Assembly: GCA_025450955.1 (NCBI GenBank)
Contig: JANWLJ010000020.1
Coordinates: 1-6,812 of the forward strand
Length of the DNA stretch: 6,812 bases
Source: Polyangium sp. (in: bacteria)
GTDB lineage: Bacteria; Myxococcota_A; Polyangia; Palsa-1104
Reading direction: 5' to 3'
Made by a program: the position numbers and the translations under genes. Positions 1 to 5,415 of this stretch are shown piece by piece. The notes beneath the pieces were generated by a model. The model was not told the DNA's origin, ran no database searches, and saw only the letters and a list, made by a program, of their open reading frames with translations. Within the stretch, counting starts at the first letter, position 1. Each line of letters begins with the position of its first letter.

Positions 1-9
1 CTGAGCCAT
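1..9 (-). CDS. Possible start of the next minus-strand gene (three codons only)
   Basis: An ATG on the minus strand at 9-7 is followed by GCT CAG (Met-Ala-Gln) and runs off the window. A weak purine stretch (GAGAG) lies about 4 bases upstream of it, which could serve as a ribosome binding site. Because the preceding genes encode oxidase subunits III and IV, another oxidase gene could start here. Three codons cannot identify a product and the ATG may be chance. Confidence 0.2.
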
Positions 10-37
10 TGCGCTCTCGGCTTGAACGCAAACGCGC

Positions 38-58
38 GGCGGGCCGCGAGGGCCCGCC
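38..58. repeat. GC-rich perfect hairpin (8-bp stem, 5-base loop)
   Basis: Bases 38-45 (GGCGGGCC) pair perfectly with 51-58 (GGCCCGCC) around a GCGAG loop. It lies between the last gene of the cox cluster and the window edge. Read on the minus strand, only a short UUU and UU follow the stem, so it is not a textbook intrinsic terminator, though it could slow or end transcription. The arm-GCGAG-arm-CTACGG layout resembles short intergenic palindromes that recur in many environmental bacterial genomes. That resemblance is from memory and only one copy is present here. Confidence 0.55.
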
Positions 59-118
59 CTACGGTTGAGGGCCGCTGTCGGCGGGCTGGCCCGCGCTGAG
101 CAACACGAGAAGAGAGGG

Positions 119-316
119 CTACGGGAGGTCGCGGTTGGCGTTGCGGATCGCGCGCAGGACCAGATAGACGACGCCGAACGGGAACAGGATCATCGCGCCG
201 AGCGCGCCGAGCGAGCTGGTGAACTTGTTCTGCGAGCCGAGGCAGGCGGGACAGGCGAGCGCCACCGTCGGGACGAGCATCAAGAGCACGGTGAACAGAT
301 TACGAAGCGCCGCCAT
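119..316 (-). CDS. Small membrane protein with N-terminal CPxC motif, cox-linked
   Basis: This is a 65-residue protein of unknown function encoded directly after oxidase subunit IV. The ATG at 316-314 is preferred because a perfect AAGGAGGT (328-321) sits four bases upstream; the in-frame GTG just before it would be only one base from that site. Residues 1-20 form a signal peptide or first membrane segment ending in Ala-Leu-Ala. The mature part would begin Cys-Pro-Ala-Cys-Leu-Gly. A second hydrophobic segment spans about residues 39-56, followed by a basic tail (RAIRNANRD), which suggests a C-terminal anchor with the tail inside the cell. The CxxC pair could bind copper or form a disulfide during oxidase assembly, or the first Cys could be lipidated, although ALAC is a poor lipobox. 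I recall similar small CPxC proteins near oxidase genes in related phyla. The function is inferred from position only. Confidence 0.75.
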   Translation of the reverse strand: MAALRNLFTVLLMLVPTVALACPACLGSQNKFTSSLGALGAMILFPFGVVYLVLRAIRNANRDLP

Positions 317-320
317 CACG

Positions 321-328
321 ACCTCCTT
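321..328 (-). promoter_or_regulatory. Strong ribosome binding site (AAGGAGGT)
   Basis: A full anti-16S match on the minus strand, four bases before the ATG at 316. It is the strongest Shine-Dalgarno I noticed in the window. It decides the start of the small CPxC protein and supports that this short frame is really translated. Confidence 0.8.
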
Positions 329-335
329 GCAGGTT

Positions 336-623
336 CTAGGTAAACGCGCTGCGCGCGATCGACTCGATGATGAGCACGACCGCGTAGAGCGCCGGGAAAC
401 ACATCGGCAGCCCGACCACCATCTTCAGCGAGCGGGTCTCGTTCTTGAGGTGCATGAAGAACAGCGCGACCAGCGCCGCCTTGCCGAGCGCGAGCGAGAT
501 CAGCGCGCCGATCATGATCCCGCGCGGCAGCCCGAGATACTTCACGCCGACCTCGATCGCGGTCAAGACCGTGAGGACCACGAACATCACCAGATACTGC
601 TTCTTCGAATGCGCTCCGCTCAT
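336..623 (-). CDS. Cytochrome c oxidase subunit IV, prokaryotic type
   Basis: This is a 95-residue integral membrane protein matching the prokaryotic cytochrome c oxidase subunit IV family (CoxD/CtaF/CyoD-like), which stabilises the heme-copper oxidase complex in the cytoplasmic membrane and has no catalytic residues. Three hydrophobic helices are visible at about residues 10-31, 35-59 and 66-88. The stretch AALVALFFMHLKNE between helices 2 and 3 is the characteristic family signature. Length and helix count are normal for the family. The ATG at 623-621 follows GGAG by three bases. The gene starts 10 bp after the stop of subunit III and is followed, with a 19-bp gap, by the small CPxC protein, so the three are probably one transcript. 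The subunit assignment is firm; the exact gene symbol differs between lineages, so none is given. Confidence 0.9.
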   Translation of the reverse strand: MSGAHSKKQYLVMFVVLTVLTAIEVGVKYLGLPRGIMIGALISLALGKAALVALFFMHLKNETRSLKMVVGLPMCFPALYAVVLIIESIARSAFT

Positions 624-633
624 GTTCTCCGCC

Positions 634-1269
634 TCAAATGAGGTAGATGAAGGTGAAGACGAGAATCCACACCAGGTCGACGAAGTGCCAGAATAGCCCG
701 GCCACTTCGATGTTGTTCGCGCTCGCCTTGGGCCCGTCGGTGTACTTGCCCTTCGCGCTCTGGATCCAGATCACCGAGAGATAGGTGACGCCGGTAAAGA
801 CGTGCAGCCCGTGAAAGCCGGTGATGAGGAAGAAGGTCGCCGACATCTGATCGACCGACAGCCCCATCCCCTTTACGGTGATGAGCTCGGTCCACTCCTT
901 GGCCTGGCCCGAGAGGAACAAGAGGCCGCCCAAGATGGTGAGCCCGAGCCAGAAGAGGAGCTGCTTCTTGTTCTTCTCCTGCGCCGCCGCGAGCGCCATC
1001 ACCATGGTCACGCTCGAGCAGATGAGGAGAAAGGTCATCCCGGCGGTGAACGGGATGCCGAGCCGGGTCGACGGATCGGGCCAGTTGTGCGAGCCCGAGC
1101 GGAGGATGCCGTAGGCGAGCAGCAGGCCGCCGAACGACATCGAGTCGGTGAGCAGGAAGATCCACATCCCGAGCTTGCCGCTCGTCGCGGTGCCGAAGTC
1201 GAAGCCTTCCTGGGTTTGGGGATGCGCGGCCCCGAGGGCCGAAGCGTCGTGAGTGGCAGCGTGGCTCAT
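634..1269 (-). CDS. Cytochrome c oxidase subunit III (heme-copper oxidase)
   Basis: This 211-residue membrane protein is subunit III of an aa3-type or related heme-copper oxidase, a non-catalytic core subunit that supports proton uptake and stability of subunit I. It is the short five-helix form. Helices lie at about residues 32-56, 72-98, 105-124, 142-168 and 186-210. Family signatures are GFHGLHVFTG at the fourth helix and FWHFVDLVWILVF at the fifth. The N-terminus is His- and Ala-rich and soluble. I chose the ATG at 1269-1267. An AAGGAG is present upstream but 14 bases away, longer than usual. An upstream in-frame ATG at 1314 would add 15 residues but has no visible ribosome binding site. 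The gene heads the subunit III-IV-small protein cluster. Subunits I and II are not in the window. Confidence 0.93.
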   Translation of the reverse strand: MSHAATHDASALGAAHPQTQEGFDFGTATSGKLGMWIFLLTDSMSFGGLLLAYGILRSGSHNWPDPSTRLGIPFTAGMTFLLICSSVTMVMALAAAQEKNKKQLLFWLGLTILGGLLFLSGQAKEWTELITVKGMGLSVDQMSATFFLITGFHGLHVFTGVTYLSVIWIQSAKGKYTDGPKASANNIEVAGLFWHFVDLVWILVFTFIYLI

Positions 1270-1414
1270 CGCGGTTTCGCGGGCTCCTTGGCGATTCGAG
1301 ACGGCCCGTAACATATCACGAGGATCGCGCGCGTCCGCAAGCAAAAATCAACCGCCAGCGACGGGATAAAGGCCCGAAAGCCGCAAACTTTTCGCGGGGC
1401 GCGGGTCACTTCGG
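1270..1414 (-). promoter_or_regulatory. Intergenic region likely holding the cox cluster promoter
   Basis: This 145-bp gap separates the thioesterase stop from the start of oxidase subunit III. It contains short AT-richer patches (1341-1350, 1381-1393) that stand out from the surrounding GC-rich DNA, as expected for a promoter region. A candidate sigma-70-like pair is TTGCGG (1340-1335) and TATGTT (1315-1310) with a 19-base spacer. The match is weak and the spacer long, so the exact elements are uncertain. I see no clear operator palindrome or terminator. Confidence 0.4.
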
Positions 1415-1421
1415 TCACTTC
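1404..1421. repeat. Tandem 9-bp repeat giving a double stop codon
   Basis: GGTCACTTC occurs twice in direct succession (1404-1412 and 1413-1421). The repeat unit is three codons long and covers the end of the thioesterase gene, so a second in-frame TGA (1408-1406) follows nine bases after the true stop. It is probably a small slippage duplication with no coding consequence. Confidence 0.7.
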
Positions 1422-1906
1422 GATGCCGGCGCCTCGCGCCCGGCGGCGCGCAGGCGATCGCGGCGGCGCTCCTCGGCCCGCTGAAAACGGCGACGGTCCT
1501 CTTCGCTCTCGAGCTCGAGCGCCGGCACCGCGCGCGGGCGGCCCTTGGCGTCGACGGCGACGAAGGTCAAATAGGCCTTGGTGGTGGAGCGGCGGGTGCG
1601 GGTGCGCGGATCTTCGGTCTCGACGCGGCAGCCGACCTCGATCGAGGTGTGCGCGGCATAGTTCACCTGCGCCTGGAGGATCACCACGTCGCCGAGATGG
1701 ATCGGCGAGAGGAAATCGAGGCGATCGATCGAGGCGGTGACGACCGCGCCCGCCGCGTGCCGCATCGCCGCCACTCCGGCGCACACGTCGATCCACTGCA
1801 TGATCACGCCGCCGAACATCACGCCGCCGGCGCCGTTGGTGTGTATCGGCATGACGATCTGGGTCATGGTCACCCGCGACGCGGCGGGCGTGAGGGCAAA
1901 AGTCAT
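1415..1906 (-). CDS. Acyl-CoA thioesterase, hotdog fold (YciA/BACH type)
   Basis: This 163-residue cytosolic enzyme is predicted to hydrolyse acyl-CoA to free fatty acid and CoA. Near the N-terminus, P20-I-H-T-N24-G followed by VMFGGVIMQWID (residues 29-40) is the family signature, in which Asn24 and Asp40 are the likely catalytic or active-site residues. Residues 60-113 form the rest of a single hotdog domain, including DFLSPIHLGDVV and a strand that ends TKAYLTFVAVD. The charged helical C-terminal tail (residues about 125-163, rich in Glu and Arg) is usual for this group. These enzymes normally form hexamers of single domains. The ATG at 1906 is preferred over an upstream TTG because homology begins soon after it, although its ribosome binding site is weak. 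It lies 50 bp after the phosphoesterase and could be read through from that operon. Substrate chain length cannot be told from sequence. Confidence 0.88.
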   Translation of the reverse strand: MTFALTPAASRVTMTQIVMPIHTNGAGGVMFGGVIMQWIDVCAGVAAMRHAAGAVVTASIDRLDFLSPIHLGDVVILQAQVNYAAHTSIEVGCRVETEDPRTRTRRSTTKAYLTFVAVDAKGRPRAVPALELESEEDRRRFQRAEERRRDRLRAAGREAPASK

Positions 1907-1956
1907 GGCGCGAGAGTAGCCCGACGGCAACGCGGCAGCCAGCGCTTGCGCGAGCC
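1907..1956 (-). other. Short gap between phosphoesterase and thioesterase
   Basis: In this 50-bp spacer I see no convincing promoter, terminator or strong ribosome binding site. The absence of a terminator leaves open that the thioesterase is co-transcribed with the lipoprotein operon, although its function is unrelated. Confidence 0.4.
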
Positions 1957-2871
1957 CTACGGCGCGTCGAAGCCGTCGGGGGTGACGCGCCAGGCGTCGA
2001 GGGCGTTGCCGCTCGCCTCGTCGATCTCGGTGACCGAGAGGTTGCCGTCGTCGAGCTGGGAGATGAGCAGGAAGCCGTAGTGTGTGCCGCCCGAGAGTCC
2101 GTCCATCGGGGCGCCGCCGTTACCGGAGATCACGTGGTCGGCGTCGAGGCGCTGATAGCGGTGCGAGTGGCCGAGCAGCTCGAGCGTGAACGGGCGCGTG
2201 TTCACGATCGCCTCCGACGGCGCGACGCCCGGCGTCTGCTTCACCGACGGCGCTTCGTGCCGGACCACGAAGGTGTACGTGGTGGGATCGGCCATCTGCG
2301 CGGTGAGCCACTCGGCCTGCGCGCTCGACCAGGCGTTGGCGGCGATGAAGACGAACTTGGCCTTGCCGTGCGGCGTGTCGACGTCGACGCGGTAATAGGG
2401 CAACGCGACCGCGGGCGGCAACAGGCGGCTCATGAAGCCGCGCACGTTGAAGGTCTCGGCGAAGCTCGGGCAGTTCGAGGCGGTGGCGCCGGTGCACTCG
2501 TGATTTCCCATCGCGAGATAGATCGGCGCGGGAAAAGATCCCTCGGCGGTTTGAAAGAGCGCCACCTGCGCCTGCACCGCCTGATCGGCATTGGCGAACA
2601 TGTAGTCGCCGGTGCCGACGGCGAAGCGCGCGCCCTTTTGCGCCATCAGCGCGAAGTCGCCGGCGACGATCGCGCTCGGATAGCCGGCGGTGTCGTTGAG
2701 GTTCGGCGGGCGGGTGTCGCCGAACACCGCGAAGCTGAGCGGGCCCGACGGACCGATCGTCACCGCGCCGGCGTCGGCGGCGGCCGGCGCGCCCGCATCC
2801 CCGGCCATCATCGCCGCGGGCGGAGCGCAGCCGTAAAGGAGCAGCGCGAAGAAAACGGAGCGGCGCCTCAC
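1957..2871 (-). CDS. Calcineurin-like metallophosphoesterase lipoprotein
   Basis: This 304-residue exported protein carries a dinuclear-metal phosphoesterase domain. The N-terminus RRRSVFFALLLYGC is a lipoprotein signal with Cys15 as the predicted lipidation site, then an Ala/Asp/Gly-rich linker to about residue 40. All family metal motifs are present in order: GDTR (Asp52), GTGDY (Asp89), GNHE (Asn123-His124), VRHEA (His205) and GHSH (His235, His237). Such enzymes hydrolyse phosphomonoesters or diesters; the substrate here is unknown. The GDTR form replaces the common Asp-x-His first motif with Arg, as seen in several secreted members. Translation starts at GTG 2871, which overlaps the TGA of the upstream lipoprotein gene by four bases (GTGA), so the two are probably translationally coupled. 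The open frame extends far upstream but has no export signal there and overlaps the neighbour, so that extension is rejected. Confidence 0.88.
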   Translation of the reverse strand: MRRRSVFFALLLYGCAPPAAMMAGDAGAPAAADAGAVTIGPSGPLSFAVFGDTRPPNLNDTAGYPSAIVAGDFALMAQKGARFAVGTGDYMFANADQAVQAQVALFQTAEGSFPAPIYLAMGNHECTGATASNCPSFAETFNVRGFMSRLLPPAVALPYYRVDVDTPHGKAKFVFIAANAWSSAQAEWLTAQMADPTTYTFVVRHEAPSVKQTPGVAPSEAIVNTRPFTLELLGHSHRYQRLDADHVISGNGGAPMDGLSGGTHYGFLLISQLDDGNLSVTEIDEASGNALDAWRVTPDGFDAP

Positions 2872-4229
2872 CCGATCGTTCCGACGCACGCGCCCGCTTC
2901 GAACATCAAATATTCGAGGATGCGCTCCTGCGGCGCGAGCTCGGTGGCGTCGACCGCCATCGTCGACGGCAGGGTGTGATACGAGGTGTAGATCGCGCGC
3001 CCGCAGGCCGCGCTCCCGCCGGGCGGCGTGATGTCGAACTGGATCGACTGCGGGTAGGTCATCGCCGTGCCCGGCGTGGTGGTCCCGGTCTGATAGGCGA
3101 CCGCGTCGGTGGCGTCGACCTCGTCGACGGTGCTCATGGGCACCGACTGCACGACCGACCACTTCGAGAGATAGCCGCTCAAGGTGATGGTGTTCGACCC
3201 GTGGGGCAAAACGCTCACCGCGGTGAGCCAGGCCGCGAGCGTGGCGTCGTTGATTCGTCCGGTGTAGCTGGCCGGCATCGACGTGGTGCCGCCGACGCCG
3301 ACGTTGGCCGCGTCGACGGTGGCGTTGCCGTTTAGAAACGTGATCGCGTTCGGAAACGCCTGCGCCAGGTAGTCGTAGCTGTTGTCGGTGACGAACAGTC
3401 GCCCGCCCTTTTGGGTCCAGGCGACGAGGTTGGCGGCGATGGTGGTCTGGTCCTGCGCCGACAGCGACTTGAACTTGCCGGGCGCGCACGAGAGAAACAG
3501 CATGTTGTAGGTGTCGAGCTTGGTCCCGTCGGTGAGCAGCGTCTCGATCGCGGGCAGGGTGCCGTGCGAGCCGCACGGCGAAGTCAAGGTCGTGGTCGAG
3601 CTGGCGCGCCCCTCGTAGCAGTCGAAGCCGACGGACTTATCGAGGCCCATCGCCGCCAGCACCGCGTCGAGCTGATCCTTGTTGCCGGTGGCGACCGCGA
3701 TCTTCGGGATCTCGTCCGAGCCTTGCGCTTTGCCCGGCAGCACCGTCGACGGCGCGCCGATCGGGTTGTCCTGACAGGGCGTGACCGCCACCATCCCGGT
3801 GCGGCGGAAGCGCCCCTTGGCGACCGAGATCGCCACTTGGGCGGAGGGCGCGAGGTTCGAGAGATCGAGCTTGAAGCTGCCGTCGGGACCGCTCACCGCC
3901 TGCGCGGCGGAGCCGTCGATCGGCTGGTCGCAGAGATCGCACGAGACACCGGCGGGAAACGCTCCCATCGACAGCGGCACGTAGGCGAACGCGTTCGCCA
4001 CCGGATCGACGCCGTTCGGCGCCATCACCGCGCCGCTCAATGTGGTGGGCGCGCCGTTGCACATCGACGAGAAGGTGGGCCCCGACGGGCCGCCGCCTCC
4101 CGGAGTGCTGCCACCGTCGCCGGAGGTGCTCGATCCCGGGCCAGAGCCGTGACCGGGACCGCGGCCGCCGGCCGGACCGCAACCTGGAGTGAGCAGCACC
4201 GCGAGGATCCACGCGTGGTAGGGGCGCAT
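2868..4229 (-). CDS. Carboxypeptidase-regulatory-like lipoprotein, myxobacterial type
   Basis: This 453-residue predicted lipoprotein or secreted protein has no assigned function. The signal segment is residues 1-16 with Cys17 in TPGC, an imperfect lipobox. A Gly/Ser/Pro-rich linker runs to about residue 52. Residues about 60-150 resemble a carboxypeptidase regulatory-like beta-sandwich (TLSGAVMAPNG at its start, GSFKLDLSNL in the middle), with cysteines in CDLC (97-100) and at 152 likely forming disulfides. From residue 174 (IPKIAVATG) a second alpha/beta region follows, including NMLFLSCAPG and GGRLFVTDNSYDYL, which looks like a glutamine-amidotransferase-like or ThuA-like fold without an evident catalytic triad. 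The C-terminus carries AIYTSYH and ERILEYLMFE. From memory this arrangement matches a family abundant in Myxococcota, sometimes mislabelled tryptophan synthase alpha chain. The ATG at 4229 follows AGGA. Its stop overlaps the phosphoesterase start. Confidence 0.82.
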   Translation of the reverse strand: MRPYHAWILAVLLTPGCGPAGGRGPGHGSGPGSSTSGDGGSTPGGGGPSGPTFSSMCNGAPTTLSGAVMAPNGVDPVANAFAYVPLSMGAFPAGVSCDLCDQPIDGSAAQAVSGPDGSFKLDLSNLAPSAQVAISVAKGRFRRTGMVAVTPCQDNPIGAPSTVLPGKAQGSDEIPKIAVATGNKDQLDAVLAAMGLDKSVGFDCYEGRASSTTTLTSPCGSHGTLPAIETLLTDGTKLDTYNMLFLSCAPGKFKSLSAQDQTTIAANLVAWTQKGGRLFVTDNSYDYLAQAFPNAITFLNGNATVDAANVGVGGTTSMPASYTGRINDATLAAWLTAVSVLPHGSNTITLSGYLSKWSVVQSVPMSTVDEVDATDAVAYQTGTTTPGTAMTYPQSIQFDITPPGGSAACGRAIYTSYHTLPSTMAVDATELAPQERILEYLMFEAGACVGTIG

Positions 4230-4244
4230 GTTCCTGGATGCCTC

Positions 4245-4259
4245 GGCTCGCCCCGAGCC
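4245..4259. other. Small hairpin in the operon's only real gap
   Basis: GGCTCG (4245-4250) and CGAGCC (4254-4259) form a perfect 6-bp stem with a 3-base loop inside the 40-bp gap between two lipoprotein genes. No U-run follows on the minus strand, so it is not a clear terminator. It could affect mRNA stability or the relative output of the genes on either side. In GC-rich DNA such a stem can also occur by chance. Confidence 0.35.
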
Positions 4260-4269
4260 TTCACGCCGA

Positions 4270-5415
4270 TCACGGTCCGATGAAGTCGACCGGCAAGAGC
4301 TCGCGATCGTTGTGGCCCGCGTCCCAGCGGACCGTCCCGTGCACGGTCACCGTTTGATCGAGCTTGGGCAGGGCGACGCCGGCTTGCAGGTAGAGCGGCG
4401 AGACATCGACGAACAAAAACGGCGAGTCGCCGAGGCGAATCTCGTTCATCCCGTCGGAGCCGGAGCGCAGGCTGGTCACCTTGCCGCGCACGCACACCTC
4501 CTTGCCGGCGGCAAACACGCCGTCGGTGATCTGATCGATGGTGACCAAAGACGGGCAGGGCGGCGCCGAGACGACGCACAAGCCGCTCACGCACGTGTCG
4601 CCGCGATGACAGCCGTTGTCGTCGCTGCACAGCCCGGGGTGAAAGCAGGAGCCGTCGATGCAGTAGGGGCAGCCGCCCGGCCCGGGCGCCCCGACGCACG
4701 AGGCGAACGCCGCCGGCGCACTCTCTTGCGCGCAGTGATAGTAGACGACCGCGCCGCCCGCGCAGGCGATCGCGCCGCCGTAGGCGAGCACCGCGCAGCG
4801 CGAGGCCTGGGTGCAGTACGATCCCGGATCGCAGTCGAGATCGCGCGCGCACATCTCCGTCGAGCAGTGGCCGGTCGGAGCGTCGCAGGTGAGCGGCTGC
4901 GTGCAGCCGGTGGCGGCGCAGCCGGGCACGCACGCGCCGGCCGAGCAGATGTTGGCCGGCGCGCCCGGGCACTCCGAGTCGCTGTTGCACTCGGCGCCGC
5001 CGTCGCGCGGACGCGGGCAGGTGGGATCGTTCGGATCGCAGCAGCGGCCGGTCGCGGGGTTGCACACCTCGCCGCCGGCGCAGGGCGAGAGGGTGCAGCC
5101 GGCGACGCACACGTGCGCCGCGCTCGCGCACACCGACGCGGGCGGCTCGCAGTCGCCGTCGCTGGTGCAGGCGACGCCGCCGGAGCACTCGCCGCTCTGC
5201 GGATCACAGGTGGCGGCGCCGACGCACAAGAGCGGATCGGCGACGCAGCCGGGGACGCAGCGCCCGTCGGGGCCGCAGATGGTGGAAGGCGGCGCGCAGT
5301 CCGCGCTCGCCTGACAGGTGAGCGAGCCGAGCGTGGTGGTGCGCCGGCAGCCGGCGAGCGCGATCGGGATCGTGAGGAGCGCGGCCGCTCGGAGCCACTT
5401 CGCCATACGCGTCAC
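4270..5415 (-). CDS. Cys-rich repeat lipoprotein with C-terminal OB-like domain
   Basis: This 381-residue exported lipoprotein has the signal KWLRAAALLTIPIALAGC, with Cys23 in a good lipobox. Residues 34-184 hold three consecutive eight-cysteine units (Cys34-77, 83-125, 143-184) of similar spacing: C-x5-C-x6/7-C-x4/6-C-x3-C-x4/6-C-x5-C-x6-C. A half unit follows (Cys189-207), and another half-like unit lies at Cys263-280. Such disulfide modules resemble EGF- or Dickkopf-type secreted repeats and imply an extracytoplasmic location. Residues about 290-381 look like an OB-fold: VCVRGKVTSL near the start and VRWDAGHNDRELLPVDF at the end, similar to secreted OB domains ending D-x-x-H-x-x-x-E-x-x-P-V. 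The role is unknown; surface binding is a guess. The GTG at 5415 overlaps the FecR stop (GTGA); an ATG at 5406 with GGTGA before it is an alternative giving 378 residues. Confidence 0.85.
   Translation of the reverse strand: MTRMAKWLRAAALLTIPIALAGCRRTTTLGSLTCQASADCAPPSTICGPDGRCVPGCVADPLLCVGAATCDPQSGECSGGVACTSDGDCEPPASVCASAAHVCVAGCTLSPCAGGEVCNPATGRCCDPNDPTCPRPRDGGAECNSDSECPGAPANICSAGACVPGCAATGCTQPLTCDAPTGHCSTEMCARDLDCDPGSYCTQASRCAVLAYGGAIACAGGAVVYYHCAQESAPAAFASCVGAPGPGGCPYCIDGSCFHPGLCSDDNGCHRGDTCVSGLCVVSAPPCPSLVTIDQITDGVFAAGKEVCVRGKVTSLRSGSDGMNEIRLGDSPFLFVDVSPLYLQAGVALPKLDQTVTVHGTVRWDAGHNDRELLPVDFIGP

Noticed and set aside
38..58. Intrinsic terminator for the cox cluster
   Set aside because: The stem is strong but is followed on the minus strand only by scattered U residues (UUU and UU), not a U-run, so it is listed as a hairpin or repeat instead.
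1270..1344. N-terminal extension of oxidase subunit III
   Set aside because: The extra residues are not typical of the family, lack a ribosome binding site, and would run over the likely promoter region.
2872..3576. Upstream extension of the phosphoesterase frame to 539 codons
   Set aside because: The extension is Arg/His-rich noise overlapping the lipoprotein gene. The GTG at 2871 opens directly into a lipoprotein signal and overlaps the previous stop.
3411..4283. Plus-strand open frame of 290 codons
   Set aside because: Arg/Gly-rich, without motif or ribosome binding site, antisense to a well-supported lipoprotein gene.
4300..5300. Possible CRISPR or tandem DNA repeat from periodic GCA-rich triplets
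   Set aside because: The periodicity comes from Cys codons in the protein repeat units; the DNA units are not identical and there are no spacers.
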